A stretch of 64,000 bases of DNA from VRUE01 sp963716735 (GTDB taxonomy: Bacteria; Actinomycetota; Thermoleophilia; Solirubrobacterales; 70-9): contig OY970321.1 of the NCBI GenBank assembly GCA_963716735.1, forward strand, positions 1,364,001 through 1,428,000, given 5' to 3'. The notes beneath the pieces are model-generated. The model was not told the origin of the DNA. It saw nothing but the letters and a program-made list of their open reading frames with translations, and did no database searches. Position 1 is the first letter of the stretch; every line of letters starts with the position of its first letter. Both the position numbers and the translations under genes were made by a program. Shown here one piece after another: positions 34,848 through 43,209 of the stretch.

Positions 34848-34925
34848 ACTGCCCTGTCACGGCCGCTTGCCACGTGCCGCCGGTGACATACTGCGGAAGA
34901 ACCCGTCTTCGAGGAGGAATACAGC

Positions 34926-35846
34926 GTGGAGTTGAAGAGTCTGACCGAGCAGAAATCGCTTCTGGCCGAGCTGGCGCCGGGCAAACGGACCCGCCTGCGC
35001 CGCCTGCTTTTCGAGTTCGGACCGGGCAACGGCACCCTGATGCTGCTGCCGATCGACCAGGGGATCGAGCACGGCCCGCGCGACTTCTTCCCCAACCCCG
35101 CCTCCAAGGATCCCGACTACCAGTTCCGGCTTGCCGCCGAGGCCGGCTACTCGGCCCTCGCCTGCCAGATCGGGATGGCGAGCAAGTACTACCCCGACTA
35201 CGCCGGCCAGGTGCCGCTGATCCTCAAGGTCAACGGCAAGACCGACATCCCCTCCTCCTCGCAGGCGTTCTCGACCTGCAACGCCAGCGTCGAGGACGCG
35301 GTGCGGCTCGGCGCCGACGCGGTCGGCTACACGCTCTACGTCGGCTCACCGCGCCAGGACCAGGACCTGGCCCAGATGCGCCAGGTGCGCGAAGACTGCG
35401 ACCGCTACGGCATGCCGCTGATCGTCTGGTCCTACCCACGCGGCGAAGCGGTCGAAGGCAAGGGTGGCCCCAACTCCTTCTACGCGATCGACTACGCGGC
35501 GCGGCTAGCGATGGAGATGGGCGCCGACGTGGTCAAGCTCAACATGCCGAAGATCGACCCGGCGAAGGACAAGGACGCCCCGGCTCCTTACAACGAGATG
35601 GAAATCGACCAGGCGGGGGCGATCCAGCACTGCGTGGAGTCCGCCGGGCGTGCCCTCGTCGTCCTCTCGGGCGGCTCCAGGGTCGATGACGAGACCGTCC
35701 TGGGCCACTGCCGCGAGATCATGCAGGCGGGGGGCAGCGGTGTGATCTTCGGTCGCAACGTCTGGCAGCGGGAGTGGAACGAGGCGCTGGAGATCATTGC
35801 GCAGATCAAAGAGACGTTGCTGTCGAACGTGAAGCGCATTCCGTAA
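34926..35846 (+). CDS. class I fructose-bisphosphate aldolase (DeoC/LacD/FbaB family)
   Basis: 306 residues from a GTG with GAGGAGGAA upstream. TIM-barrel Schiff-base aldolase: LMLLPIDQGIEHGPRDF at the first strand, LILKVNGKTDIP, YTLYVGSP, VWSYPRGE, then DVVKLNMPK with the Schiff-base Lys, and VLSGGSRVDDETVL plus GVIFGRNVWQRE for the phosphate. It cleaves fructose-1,6-bisphosphate in glycolysis and works in reverse in gluconeogenesis. Monocistronic: divergent from the rhomboid-like gene, and H2 element copy A starts at its stop codon. Confidence 0.9.
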   Translation: MELKSLTEQKSLLAELAPGKRTRLRRLLFEFGPGNGTLMLLPIDQGIEHGPRDFFPNPASKDPDYQFRLAAEAGYSALACQIGMASKYYPDYAGQVPLILKVNGKTDIPSSSQAFSTCNASVEDAVRLGADAVGYTLYVGSPRQDQDLAQMRQVREDCDRYGMPLIVWSYPRGEAVEGKGGPNSFYAIDYAARLAMEMGADVVKLNMPKIDPAKDKDAPAPYNEMEIDQAGAIQHCVESAGRALVVLSGGSRVDDETVLGHCREIMQAGGSGVIFGRNVWQREWNEALEIIAQIKETLLSNVKRIP

Positions 35847-35961
35847 GAGCCCGCCCGGCAGGGCTTTCACTTAACTTTTTCGGTGGATCGCCGTAGGGCT
35901 GACGCCCGGGGCCAGTCGACGAAAAAGTACAAGACGTTTCAGCCCTACCGGGCGGGCTCTT
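35845..35961. repeat. hairpin repeat H2, copy A
   Basis: A 21-bp outer stem (35845-35865 with 35941-35961; one C-A opposition that is G-U on the other strand), then an internal loop and an inner stem CTTTTTCG/CGAAAAAG (about 35875-35882 with 35920-35927) around a variable centre. In the orientation of copy B (47995-48109) both read TAGGG, then TGAAACGTCTTGTACTTTTT, and later CGAAAAAGTTAAGTG. The outer stem differs completely from copy B. It begins inside the aldolase stop codon TAA. Confidence 0.88.
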
Positions 35962-35991
35962 TGTGGGGGCGAGAATTCGTCCCCACGGCCT

Positions 35992-36540
35992 TTGTATGAC
36001 GTGTATCGGCATTGGCTCGGAAGCCTCGTTCTCTTCTTGGCTGTAGCGGCGGTCGTGCTGCGCCCTTGGGAGGGAAAGCTTGAGGAGGGACCGGGGTCTG
36101 TTGTGGCTCGGGTGACGCGGGTGGTCGACGGGGACACGATCGAGGTGCGGGTTGGGGGGCGGAGCGAGGACGTGCGGTTGATCGGGGTCGATACGCCCGA
36201 GACGGTCAAGCCGGATACGCCGGTGCAGTGCTTTGGCGAGCGGGCGTCGCACTTCACCGAGCGGAGGCTGACCGGTCGGCGGGTGCGGTTGGTCTTCGGG
36301 GTAGAGCGACGGGATGTCTACGGCCGCCTGCTGGCCTACGTCTATGTCCCGCAGCGGACTTTGTCCGTGTCCAAGGCCCGAAAAAGTCGCCCGCGCTACC
36401 GCTTCTTCAACCCGATTCTGGTCCGCCGCGGCCTTGCCCGGTCGCTGACGATCCCGCCGAACGATCGCTTCGCACCACGCTTTCTGCGCCTCGAGCTGGC
36501 CGCGGCACGCGCTGGGCGCGGGCTCTGGGGCGCCTGCTGA
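35992..36540 (+). CDS. thermonuclease-family (SNase-like) nuclease, membrane-anchored or secreted
   Basis: 182 residues from a TTG; a GTG at 36001 is an alternative start. A hydrophobic N-terminal segment (residues about 10-25, GSLVLFLAVAAVVL) acts as a signal or anchor. Staphylococcal-nuclease fold: RVVDGDTIEV (metal Asp), VRLIGVDTPETV with the catalytic Arg and Asp, RRDVYGRLLAYVYV with the second Arg. It hydrolyses DNA or RNA outside the membrane. Preceded by H2 copy A; single gene. Confidence 0.8.
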   Translation: MYDVYRHWLGSLVLFLAVAAVVLRPWEGKLEEGPGSVVARVTRVVDGDTIEVRVGGRSEDVRLIGVDTPETVKPDTPVQCFGERASHFTERRLTGRRVRLVFGVERRDVYGRLLAYVYVPQRTLSVSKARKSRPRYRFFNPILVRRGLARSLTIPPNDRFAPRFLRLELAAARAGRGLWGAC

Positions 36541-36542
36541 TC

Positions 36543-36556
36543 GTGACCAACGTCAC
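36543..36556. promoter_or_regulatory. CRP/GlxR-like site
   Basis: GTGACCAACGTCAC fits the GTGA-N6-TCAC consensus of cAMP receptor protein-type regulators, about 70 bp before the small membrane protein gene. Chance occurrence is possible and no CRP gene is in the window. Confidence 0.3.
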
Positions 36557-36624
36557 AATTTGAGACCTGCAAGCGCTCGTGCGCCTTTGCTACGGTCCGC
36601 CGCGCGGTCCTCGGGCCGCCCTCT

Positions 36625-36864
36625 ATGAGAATGCGTCAAAGCATCAACCAGTTCGAGGTCGCCTTCGAGCAGGAGACGACCTTGGAGCGCCGCCGTCGCG
36701 AGCAGCTGCGCCGCCGCGCCGCCAACCGGTCGCGGGAGCGCCGCATCACTCGCAACGAGCAGCACGGCAAAGTGCGCTTCAGCGTGCTGGCCGTCTGCCT
36801 GACCGCGACGGTGGCCGTCGTGGTTATCGCGATGTTCGAGGCCCTCTCGTTCCTGATGGCCTAA
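36625..36864 (+). CDS. small basic single-pass membrane protein
   Basis: 79 residues. The N-terminal 45 are charged and helical (FEQETTLERRRREQLRRRAA, then NRSRERRITRNEQHG), the rest is one membrane helix (VLAVCLTATVAVVVIAMFEA). The positive N-terminus predicts a cytoplasmic side that could bind nucleic acid or membrane lipids. Not recognised. Sits between SNase and the acidic protein on the same strand. Confidence 0.55.
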   Translation: MRMRQSINQFEVAFEQETTLERRRREQLRRRAANRSRERRITRNEQHGKVRFSVLAVCLTATVAVVVIAMFEALSFLMA

Positions 36865-36908
36865 GAGCCACTCGTCCCGTGACTCCGCCGACCACCGTCC
36901 AGGTTGAA

Positions 36909-36914
36909 TAGACT
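36909..36914 (+). promoter_or_regulatory. -10 box TAGACT of the acidic protein gene
   Basis: TANNNT hexamer 9 nt before the ATG at 36924. Confidence 0.5.
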
Positions 36915-36923
36915 CGCGCGCCG

Positions 36924-37517
36924 ATGGCAAGACGCTCACTGAAGCCGCAGCTCAACCAGATCCGCGCCTGGGTGCAGCAGGGCCGCACCGACGCCTGGAT
37001 CGCCCACCAGCTCGAAATCTCCGCCTCGGAGTTGCGCGAGTTCCGCAAGCAGCACGACCTCAACCCCAGCGGCGAGGACACCGGCAGCAGCGAAGTCGAC
37101 CTTCGCGACGAGATCGAGGCCGAGGTCGAGGCAGCGACGGTCGAAGAGGCAGCCGAGGAAGAGGTCGAGGACGAGGACGAGGACGAAGAGGACGAGGGTG
37201 ATGAGGAGAAGCCCGCTCGCAAGTCGTCCAAATCCGAAGAGGACGACGGCGATGAAACCGGCGGAGCGCGTCCCAAACGCAGGCGGCGCCGGGGCAGGCG
37301 CGGCGGTCGCGGTCGGCGCAAAGAGCTCGAGGCGACTTTCGATCATGGCGAGCGGGACGGCTACGGCCTCTGGCTCGACGCCGCGGTCAAGGACAACCCT
37401 GTCTACGCCGAGCACTGGGCCGGCAAGCGCGAGGTCACGGTCCGCATCGACGCGGACCAGATCGTCATCCGCCGAGCGGGCGAGAGCTCCCCGGCCGAAG
37501 ACGACTCAGACGACTAG
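36924..37517 (+). CDS. protein with N-terminal helix-turn-helix-like segment and acidic/basic low-complexity middle
   Basis: 197 residues. Residues 1-48 look like a helix-turn-helix (LNQIRAWVQQGRTDAWIAHQ, LEISASELREFRK). Then an acidic run (about 62-98, Glu/Asp rich), a short Lys/Ser part and an arginine/glycine cluster (RRRRRGRRGGRGRRKE near 118-133), followed by a folded-looking end with GYGLWLDAAVKDNPVYAEHW and a strand REVTVRIDADQIVI. The arginine-glycine cluster suggests nucleic-acid binding. Not recognised as a named family. Its last 4 bp overlap the convergent small gene. Confidence 0.65.
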   Translation: MARRSLKPQLNQIRAWVQQGRTDAWIAHQLEISASELREFRKQHDLNPSGEDTGSSEVDLRDEIEAEVEAATVEEAAEEEVEDEDEDEEDEGDEEKPARKSSKSEEDDGDETGGARPKRRRRRGRRGGRGRRKELEATFDHGERDGYGLWLDAAVKDNPVYAEHWAGKREVTVRIDADQIVIRRAGESSPAEDDSDD

Positions 37518-37837
37518 CTGATCAGCTGGCGACCGCCGGCGAAGTCGGTGGCCCCGCGCAGGTAGAGCCAGAAGGCGGCATCGGCCAGCGAGCGCGAGTC
37601 GGCCTCGAGGCCGGGGACCGTGTCTGTCGCCACCTGCAGGCACCATTCGGTTCCGCGCCCGTAGAGATCCGCGAGTTCCGCGGCCGAGAAGGTCGGACCG
37701 ATCCGGCGTCGTAGCTCGTCCTGAACCGCGGCGACGACACGATCCGCCTGGCGCCGCTCACGCGAGTCATCGATCGCCCGCAAGGCCCGCAGACCCTCCT
37801 CCCACTGGAAGAGCGCGTTCTCGAGCGAATAGCTCAC
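37514..37837 (-). CDS. hypothetical helical protein
   Basis: 107 residues from a GTG with a TAGTCT box 6 nt upstream. All helical: ENALFQWEEGLRALRAIDD, ADRVVAAVQDELRRRIG, FSAAELADLYGRGTEWCLQV, ADAAFWLYLRGATDFAGG. No enzyme motif. It follows the glycosyltransferase-like gene on the same strand (10 bp) but appears to have its own promoter. Unknown function; seems lineage-specific. Confidence 0.6.
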   Translation of the reverse strand: MSYSLENALFQWEEGLRALRAIDDSRERRQADRVVAAVQDELRRRIGPTFSAAELADLYGRGTEWCLQVATDTVPGLEADSRSLADAAFWLYLRGATDFAGGRQLIS

Positions 37838-37843
37838 GACACG

Positions 37844-37849
37844 AGACTA
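37844..37849 (-). promoter_or_regulatory. -10 box TAGTCT of the small helical gene
   Basis: TANNNT hexamer 6 nt before the GTG at 37837; overlaps the end of the upstream gene. Confidence 0.4.
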
Positions 37850-40012
37850 CCCAGACGGCTGCTGCGGAATCCTGCGGAGCGGAGCGTTCACCGGGCCGCA
37901 GGCGTTGGGGTCGAGGCGGCCGCGAACGCGCCAGACGGCTACCGGACCGCTGTGTTCGATCGGGACCGCAGCGGGGTCGCCGCGCAACCAGCGTGCCTCG
38001 GGCGAGGTGACCGGCTTGCCAGGCTCGATGAAGTTGAGCAACGGTGAGGTGACCAGATAGTCGAGGTCGACGGCGTTGACGGCGGTGCGAAACCGGGCAC
38101 AGGTCGGGATCGCGTTGAAGGCGCCGTGGGGTCCCTCGACCCCGAGGTAGCGCACACGGTTGGAGAGGTCGGTGCCGTAGAAGCCGTACTCGAGGAAGCC
38201 GGCGGTGGTGCCGGCGAGGCCGATACGGGCATCATGGACATTTCGCGCCCAGCGATAGGCGGAGTCGAGATGCATGCCTGGGATGCTCGTTTCGGCCTCC
38301 GCGTTGAGGAAGCGGTCGCGCAGGTAGTCGCGCTGCACCGAGTAGCCGATCGCGACGATCGCCAGGGTGAGGATCGCGAAGCCGGCAGCGACCGCGCTCC
38401 GTGGCGCTCCGCGGTGGCGGGCAAACAGCAGCCCCGCCGGAATCAGCACCACCAGGGCGGCGACGAGCCAGGCGAAGAGGCGATCGGGATCGCGCAGCGC
38501 GGCGTCGGAGCGGTCGGTCATGAGCAGGACCAGCAGAAGCGCCCCGAGCAGCACCCACTGACCCCGCTCTCGCCGCAACGCCAGAGGCAGCAAGGTCAGG
38601 CCCGCCAGAAGAGCTGGGATTGCGTAGCGGATGTTTATGGCAAAGCCGACGGGGGCGCCCTCGGCTCCTGCGGCGCTTAGGGGGGTGAAGATATAGGCGA
38701 GAATGCCGAACAGGGCTACGGCGCCCATCCAGCGCAGGACGCGCGTGCGACCCCAGAGAAGAGCGACAAGGCCGCCGGCTATGGCGGCGGCGATGACCGG
38801 CGGCCAGAGGGCACCGAATGCCTGGTGGAGGCCGGGCTCGAAGTACTTGCTCCAGACGCCGGTGTCGGTGGCGTAGTGGACGATCGAGAAGTCCGGTCTA
38901 CCTTCCTGCAGCCGCTCGGGATGCGGCAGCGTGATCGGGCCCAGATGCTCCAGCTGGGGAAGCGGGTTGCCGGAGACGATCAGGTTGCGCAGGTACCAGT
39001 AGCCACCGCCCGCCACCGCAGCGGCAAACCACCACCCGGCGGCAGCCCAGCGGCGGCCAGTGGGCGCCAGCACGATCACGGCAACGGTGAGTGCCGCGGC
39101 CATTGCCAGCGCGGTCGACTTGGTGCCCACCGCCATGCCGACAGCGAGCCCGGCAGCGGCAAGAGACCAGCCAGGCGATAGCGAGCGCTCGTTTCTCGCG
39201 GCCCCGGTGTTGACCAGGATCGCGATTGCGCCGAGCAGGAGCGCAGCCGCCATCAGGTCGTTCTTCCCAGCCCCCGGCTCACGCACGACAAGCGTGTGGC
39301 ACTCCAAGAGCACCCCGGCGGCGACCACCGTCAGCGGCCCGCGCCCGTACGGTCTGCCGATACACCAAGCTGCCAAGAAAGCGATCGCCAGCCAGCCAAA
39401 GTTGAGGAACAAGCTGAGCGTGTCGCGGCCGGTGAGCAGGATGCCGACGCTGTGCAGAAGCTCCGAGTTCTGCGGGTAAAACCAATTCGTAAAGACGGTC
39501 TCGGTGTAGTGCAGCCCCGTCACCGAGTGACTCTGGGCCATGTCCACCGCAAACGGAAGGTGGTACCAGAGCGAGTCGAAGTTGAAGACCCCCCGTCCCA
39601 GCGCATCCTTCGCCGTCAGCCCCCAATGGGCGAACACGAGGGCCACCACTGCGACGGCCACAACCGTCATCGCCCCTCCCGCGGGTGGCACGGGGGGAGG
39701 GGGGGTTCGGACGGGTGAGTCCGCTAACCCCCCCTCCCCCCGTGACAGGACCCGCGGCCAGAAGGCAATAGCTGCCGCAAGGAGTAGGGCGGCACCCACG
39801 AGCGTCCCGGCATAGAGCAAATTGACGACGCCAAGAAGCTCGGACAGCCAGATCAACAGCGCAACCCCGACGATCGCCTCGACCAGGTGCGCCGGAGCCC
39901 CCTCCCAGTCCGGCATGAGCCACCGGCGCAGGCGCACCGCGGAGAATCCCAGCGAGAGGACCAGAACGGCCAGCAGGACGACGCTGAGGATGTAGGAACC
40001 GGCGCTAACCAC
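37847..40012 (-). CDS. polytopic membrane protein, GT-C glycosyltransferase-like
   Basis: 721 residues, 12 or more hydrophobic segments. First extracytoplasmic loop region contains VFNFDSLWYHLPFAVDMAQ (residues about 140-160), an acidic/His loop typical of GT-C lipid-sugar transferases, followed by TNWFYPQNSELLHSVGILL. A soluble C-terminal part (residues about 580-721) lacks helices. Probably transfers sugars from a lipid carrier outside the membrane (inference). The segment from residues about 86-111 (SRGEGGLADSPVRTPPPPVP) is encoded by H1 hairpin copy B, inserted between two membrane helices. Confidence 0.7.
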   Translation of the reverse strand: MVSAGSYILSVVLLAVLVLSLGFSAVRLRRWLMPDWEGAPAHLVEAIVGVALLIWLSELLGVVNLLYAGTLVGAALLLAAAIAFWPRVLSRGEGGLADSPVRTPPPPVPPAGGAMTVVAVAVVALVFAHWGLTAKDALGRGVFNFDSLWYHLPFAVDMAQSHSVTGLHYTETVFTNWFYPQNSELLHSVGILLTGRDTLSLFLNFGWLAIAFLAAWCIGRPYGRGPLTVVAAGVLLECHTLVVREPGAGKNDLMAAALLLGAIAILVNTGAARNERSLSPGWSLAAAGLAVGMAVGTKSTALAMAAALTVAVIVLAPTGRRWAAAGWWFAAAVAGGGYWYLRNLIVSGNPLPQLEHLGPITLPHPERLQEGRPDFSIVHYATDTGVWSKYFEPGLHQAFGALWPPVIAAAIAGGLVALLWGRTRVLRWMGAVALFGILAYIFTPLSAAGAEGAPVGFAINIRYAIPALLAGLTLLPLALRRERGQWVLLGALLLVLLMTDRSDAALRDPDRLFAWLVAALVVLIPAGLLFARHRGAPRSAVAAGFAILTLAIVAIGYSVQRDYLRDRFLNAEAETSIPGMHLDSAYRWARNVHDARIGLAGTTAGFLEYGFYGTDLSNRVRYLGVEGPHGAFNAIPTCARFRTAVNAVDLDYLVTSPLLNFIEPGKPVTSPEARWLRGDPAAVPIEHSGPVAVWRVRGRLDPNACGPVNAPLRRIPQQPSG
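39679..39757. repeat. hairpin repeat H1, copy B (inside a coding region)
   Basis: Outer stem CCGCGGGT/ACCCGCGG (39679-39686 with 39750-39757), loop GG against ACAGG, a perfect 19-bp second stem (39689-39707 with 39726-39744), apical CGGAC/GTCCG around GGGTGA. Same architecture and same loop as copy A at 30054-30149 with different second-stem bases. Confidence 0.85.
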
Positions 40013-40033
40013 CGGCTGCTCCGAGAATCGGGG

Positions 40034-40438
40034 CTAGCCGCCCAAGCCGTGGACGACGATCGACGTCTCGCCTTCGGCGACCATGCCCTGCGCGCGTGCC
40101 CGGCGGTCGATGACCGTGGGATCGTCCGCCGTCTGGATGCGCTTGTGGAGGCGCTTGTTTTCTTGCAGCATCTCGTGGAACTCGGCCTTGGCGGCGGTCG
40201 TCGCCGTATAGGTCTTGACGAAGTCGATCGCCGGGTTCAGATACGAGTAGAGGACGGCGGCGAGCACCAGGGTCAGGGCGATCCGCCCGACGCGGTCCCA
40301 GCGGATGCGACTTTCGCCGCGCCGTGCGGCGGGTTTGCGACGGGCGGCCGGACGGCGCTTCTGCCGCGAAGTGGTTTTCCGAGATACAGCCCTGCGCGTC
40401 GTGGATTCGCTTCTTGCCGGCCGGGCGCGAGCTGCCAT
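40034..40438 (-). CDS. septum formation initiator (FtsB/DivIC) family protein
   Basis: 134 residues. A basic cytoplasmic N-terminus (residues 1-47), one membrane helix (GRIALTLVLAAVLYSYLNPA), then a coiled coil (AAKAEFHEMLQENKRLHKRI) and a short beta tail (DPTVIDRRARAQGMVAEGET). This is the FtsB/DivIC layout, a part of the divisome linking FtsQ and FtsL. Gene order eno then this gene is standard in bacteria. Its start lies 37 nt downstream of the enolase stop, likely on the same transcript. Confidence 0.85.
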   Translation of the reverse strand: MAARARPARSESTTRRAVSRKTTSRQKRRPAARRKPAARRGESRIRWDRVGRIALTLVLAAVLYSYLNPAIDFVKTYTATTAAKAEFHEMLQENKRLHKRIQTADDPTVIDRRARAQGMVAEGETSIVVHGLGG

Positions 40439-40475
40439 ACCCGGTCCTACGCGACCGAGCCCCGCATTCCTTCAT

Positions 40476-41771
40476 TTAAGGAACGCGCTGGGCGAAAGCG
40501 TCCAGGCCGGGAAATTCCGCGTTCGCCCCCAGCTCCTCCTCGATCCGTAGAAGGCGGTTGTACTTCGCAACCCGGTCCGAGCGGGACGGGGCCCCGGTCT
40601 TGATCTGGCCAGCGCCGGTGGCGACGGCGAGGTCGGCGATCGTCGTGTCCTCGGTCTCACCCGAGCGGTGCGAGATCACAGCCGTGTAGCCGGCCTCGCG
40701 GGCGATGCGGATCGCCTCCAGGGTCTCGCTCAGGGTGCCGATCTGGTTGACCTTGACGAGGATCGAGTTGCCGACGCCGAGCTCGATCCCTCGGCGCAGA
40801 CGCTCCGGATTGGTGACGAAGAGGTCGTCGCCGACCAGCTGGACCCGCTCGCCGAGCCGCTCGGTCAGCAGCTTCCAACCGTCCCAGTCCTCCTCGTCCA
40901 TGCCGTCCTCGATCGAGAGGATCGGGTAGCGCGAGCAGGCATCCCCCCAGTAGGCGACCATCTCCTCCGAGGAGAGCGTGCGGCCCTCGTGCTCGAGCAC
41001 GTAGGCGCCACCCTCGTACACCTCGCTAGTCGCCGGATCGAGAGCGATGAAAACATCGGAGCCCGGCTCGTAGCCGGCGGCCTCGACGCCGGCTAGGACC
41101 GCCTGCAGAGCTGCCTCGTTGGACTCGAGATCGGGTGCGAAACCACCCTCGTCGCCGCCCGCGGTCGACAGCCCCTTCGCCGCGAGGCTCTTCTTCAGCG
41201 CGTGGAAGACCTCACTGCCAACCCGCAGACACTCGGCGAAGCTCGATGCTCCTGCCGGCACCACCATGAACTCCTGGAAGTCGACCGAGTTGTCGGCATG
41301 GGCGCCGCCGTTGAGCACGTTCATCATCGGCACCGGCAGGAGGCGGGGCTCGCCGCCGCCGTACAGCTCGGCTAGGTAGCGGTAGAGGGGCTGGCCCGAA
41401 TCGGCCGCGGCCGCCTTCGCCGCCGCCAGCGAGACGCCGAGGATCGCGTTGGCGCCCAGCCGGCCCTTGTTCGGCGTCCCGTCGAGCTCGATCATCGTCT
41501 CGTCGAGAGCGCCCTGTTCCGCGGCGCGTGCCCCGGTCAGAGTCGCAGCGATCTCGCCGTTGACGTTCTCGACCGCGCCGGATACTCCCTTGCCACTCCA
41601 GCGATCGCCGCCGTCGCGCAGCTCGACCGCCTCGAACTCGCCGGTTGAGGCGCCGGAGGGCACAGCCGCCCACCCCCGGGCACCCGAGTCGAGAGTCACC
41701 TCGACCTCGACCGTCGGGTTGCCGCGCGAGTCGAGGATCTGGCGCGCGTGGATGGAGGAGATGGCGCTCAT
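40476..41771 (-). CDS. eno: enolase
   Basis: 431 residues, full length. AISSIHARQILDSRGNPTVE at the start, GASTGEFEAVELRDGG, VNQIGTLSETLEAI with the catalytic Lys region, and VISHRSGETEDTTIADLAV (SHRSGETED, the active-site signature). Converts 2-phosphoglycerate to phosphoenolpyruvate. Transcript start predicted by a TAGACT box 12 nt upstream. Followed by the divisome gene; upstream lie the foldase and mfd. Confidence 0.97.
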   Translation of the reverse strand: MSAISSIHARQILDSRGNPTVEVEVTLDSGARGWAAVPSGASTGEFEAVELRDGGDRWSGKGVSGAVENVNGEIAATLTGARAAEQGALDETMIELDGTPNKGRLGANAILGVSLAAAKAAAADSGQPLYRYLAELYGGGEPRLLPVPMMNVLNGGAHADNSVDFQEFMVVPAGASSFAECLRVGSEVFHALKKSLAAKGLSTAGGDEGGFAPDLESNEAALQAVLAGVEAAGYEPGSDVFIALDPATSEVYEGGAYVLEHEGRTLSSEEMVAYWGDACSRYPILSIEDGMDEEDWDGWKLLTERLGERVQLVGDDLFVTNPERLRRGIELGVGNSILVKVNQIGTLSETLEAIRIAREAGYTAVISHRSGETEDTTIADLAVATGAGQIKTGAPSRSDRVAKYNRLLRIEEELGANAEFPGLDAFAQRVP

Positions 41772-41783
41772 GGAAGGCGCGCC

Positions 41784-41789
41784 AGTCTA
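41784..41789 (-). promoter_or_regulatory. -10 box TAGACT of eno
   Basis: TANNNT hexamer 12 nt before the ATG at 41771; leader of about 5 nt. Confidence 0.45.
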
Positions 41790-41814
41790 TCGACGGCCGG
41801 CGGTCGCGTCGGGG

Positions 41815-43209
41815 CTATTCGCCGGTTTCGGCGGGCGGTGCTTCTTCAGCCGGCGGTGCTTCTTCGGTGGGCGGCGCTTCTTCGGTGGGCGCCGGCACGG
41901 CGCCTTCCGGCAGGCCGGTCGCACCTTCCGCTTTTTTACCGGCTTCCTGTTTCGGTATCGGGCGTTGGGCCAAAGGATTGCCCTTCGGTTCAAGCGGAGT
42001 CACCGTACCGGGCAGGGCCGGAACCAGCTGGAATACCGGCGCCGGACAGGCATCGGGGAGGCCGCCTTTCGGGTCCGCTTCGTAGCAACCTGGTGGCGCC
42101 GTCGAGGGGTGTCCGTCGGCCTTGAAGTTCGCGCAGCGTTCGGTCGTGTAGTCGGGGGCGCAGAAGCTCCGCTGTCTCCATTCGGTCTGGAAGGTGGAGA
42201 CGAAGTTGGTGAAGTATTCCTGTTCCAAGCGCTGCGCCAGCGTGCTCTGGATCTGGCTTTCAACCGTTTTCAGTTCCTGCACGCTTTCCGGGGTCGAGTT
42301 CACCACTTCGAAGACGACGTAGCCACCCTTGCCTTTGGTCGGGCCTTGCAGCTGACCTTCCGGCGTGCTGAAGACTTCCGCGTTCAGCGGTTCTTCAAGG
42401 GTGCCTTCCTGCAGTTCTTTCTGCAGGCCGCCGCTTTCTTTCGTGGTCGGGTCTTCCGAGTACGTCTTGGCGACTTTCGTCCAGTTCTTCGTCGAGTTGT
42501 CTTTGGCCAGCGCATCCGCCGCTTCTTGCGCTTTCTCCTGTTTTTTGGTCAGGATCGTGCGCACGTCCCGGCTCGGTTTCTGCGTGAACTGAGTGTCCTT
42601 GGCGGCCTCGTAATAGTCTTCGACTTCGCTCTGGCTCGGCGTCCCGGCTTTTTCTTTCAGCTGTTCCTGCAGCTGTTCGCTGAGCATTTGGATCATCACG
42701 CGCTCACGGATATCGGCTGGCGTGTAGTGCGATTCCTTGAGGAATTTCTGAAATTCGGCGTCCGATTTGAAGCTTTCTTTCTTCACGCTCGCGACTTTGG
42801 CGGTGACTTCCTTGTCGCTCACCGTGATGCCCCACTGGTCCGCCAGCCCCTGAATCCAAATCCCTTCAAGGACGGAGTTGACCGCGTTTTCCTTCGTTTC
42901 GTCGTATTTGGGGTCACCCGGTTTAGGCGTCGTTTTTTCGCCCGCCTGTGCCGCGGCCAGCTCGATCGCGTGCTCGACCTTGGTGATCGGAACGTCGCCG
43001 ATGTCGCCAGGCGTGTCCTGGACCACCGCTGCATCGCCGGAGGGAACACTCGGGTCTCCAACCCCCACTGCGATCGCGACGATGGCGAAGAGGGCGACGA
43101 AGGCGACGCCGAAGATCAGCAAGCTGAGACGGCGCACGGCCTCCGGACGGGCGGCGCTGCCGCTCCCGCCCTTGCCAGACGTCCCTCTCCTGCCCTTGTC
43201 CGGACTCAC
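41815..43209 (-). CDS. membrane-anchored SurA/PrsA-like parvulin foldase
   Basis: 464 residues from the GTG at 43209, inside the GTGA overlap with the mfd stop. One membrane helix (residues about 28-48, LSLLIFGVAFVALFAIVAIA), a SurA-like helical N-domain (TKVEHAIELAAAQAG, GIWIQGLADQWGITVSDKEV), then a parvulin-type domain (SRDVRTILTKKQEKAQEAAD, YSEDPTTKESGGLQKELQEG, GYVVFEVVNSTPESVQEL). The tail (from about 400) is Pro/Glu/Ala rich. A secreted-protein folding factor. Unlike its neighbours it often uses AAA, GAA, CAA and GAT codons. Confidence 0.82.
   Translation of the reverse strand: MSPDKGRRGTSGKGGSGSAARPEAVRRLSLLIFGVAFVALFAIVAIAVGVGDPSVPSGDAAVVQDTPGDIGDVPITKVEHAIELAAAQAGEKTTPKPGDPKYDETKENAVNSVLEGIWIQGLADQWGITVSDKEVTAKVASVKKESFKSDAEFQKFLKESHYTPADIRERVMIQMLSEQLQEQLKEKAGTPSQSEVEDYYEAAKDTQFTQKPSRDVRTILTKKQEKAQEAADALAKDNSTKNWTKVAKTYSEDPTTKESGGLQKELQEGTLEEPLNAEVFSTPEGQLQGPTKGKGGYVVFEVVNSTPESVQELKTVESQIQSTLAQRLEQEYFTNFVSTFQTEWRQRSFCAPDYTTERCANFKADGHPSTAPPGCYEADPKGGLPDACPAPVFQLVPALPGTVTPLEPKGNPLAQRPIPKQEAGKKAEGATGLPEGAVPAPTEEAPPTEEAPPAEEAPPAETGE

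Noticed and set aside
34840..34925. Weak inverted repeat TGTCACGGC / GCCGGTGACA upstream of the aldolase gene
   Set aside because: Looks a little like H1 in the CGTGACA text, but the flanking stem and internal loop are absent.
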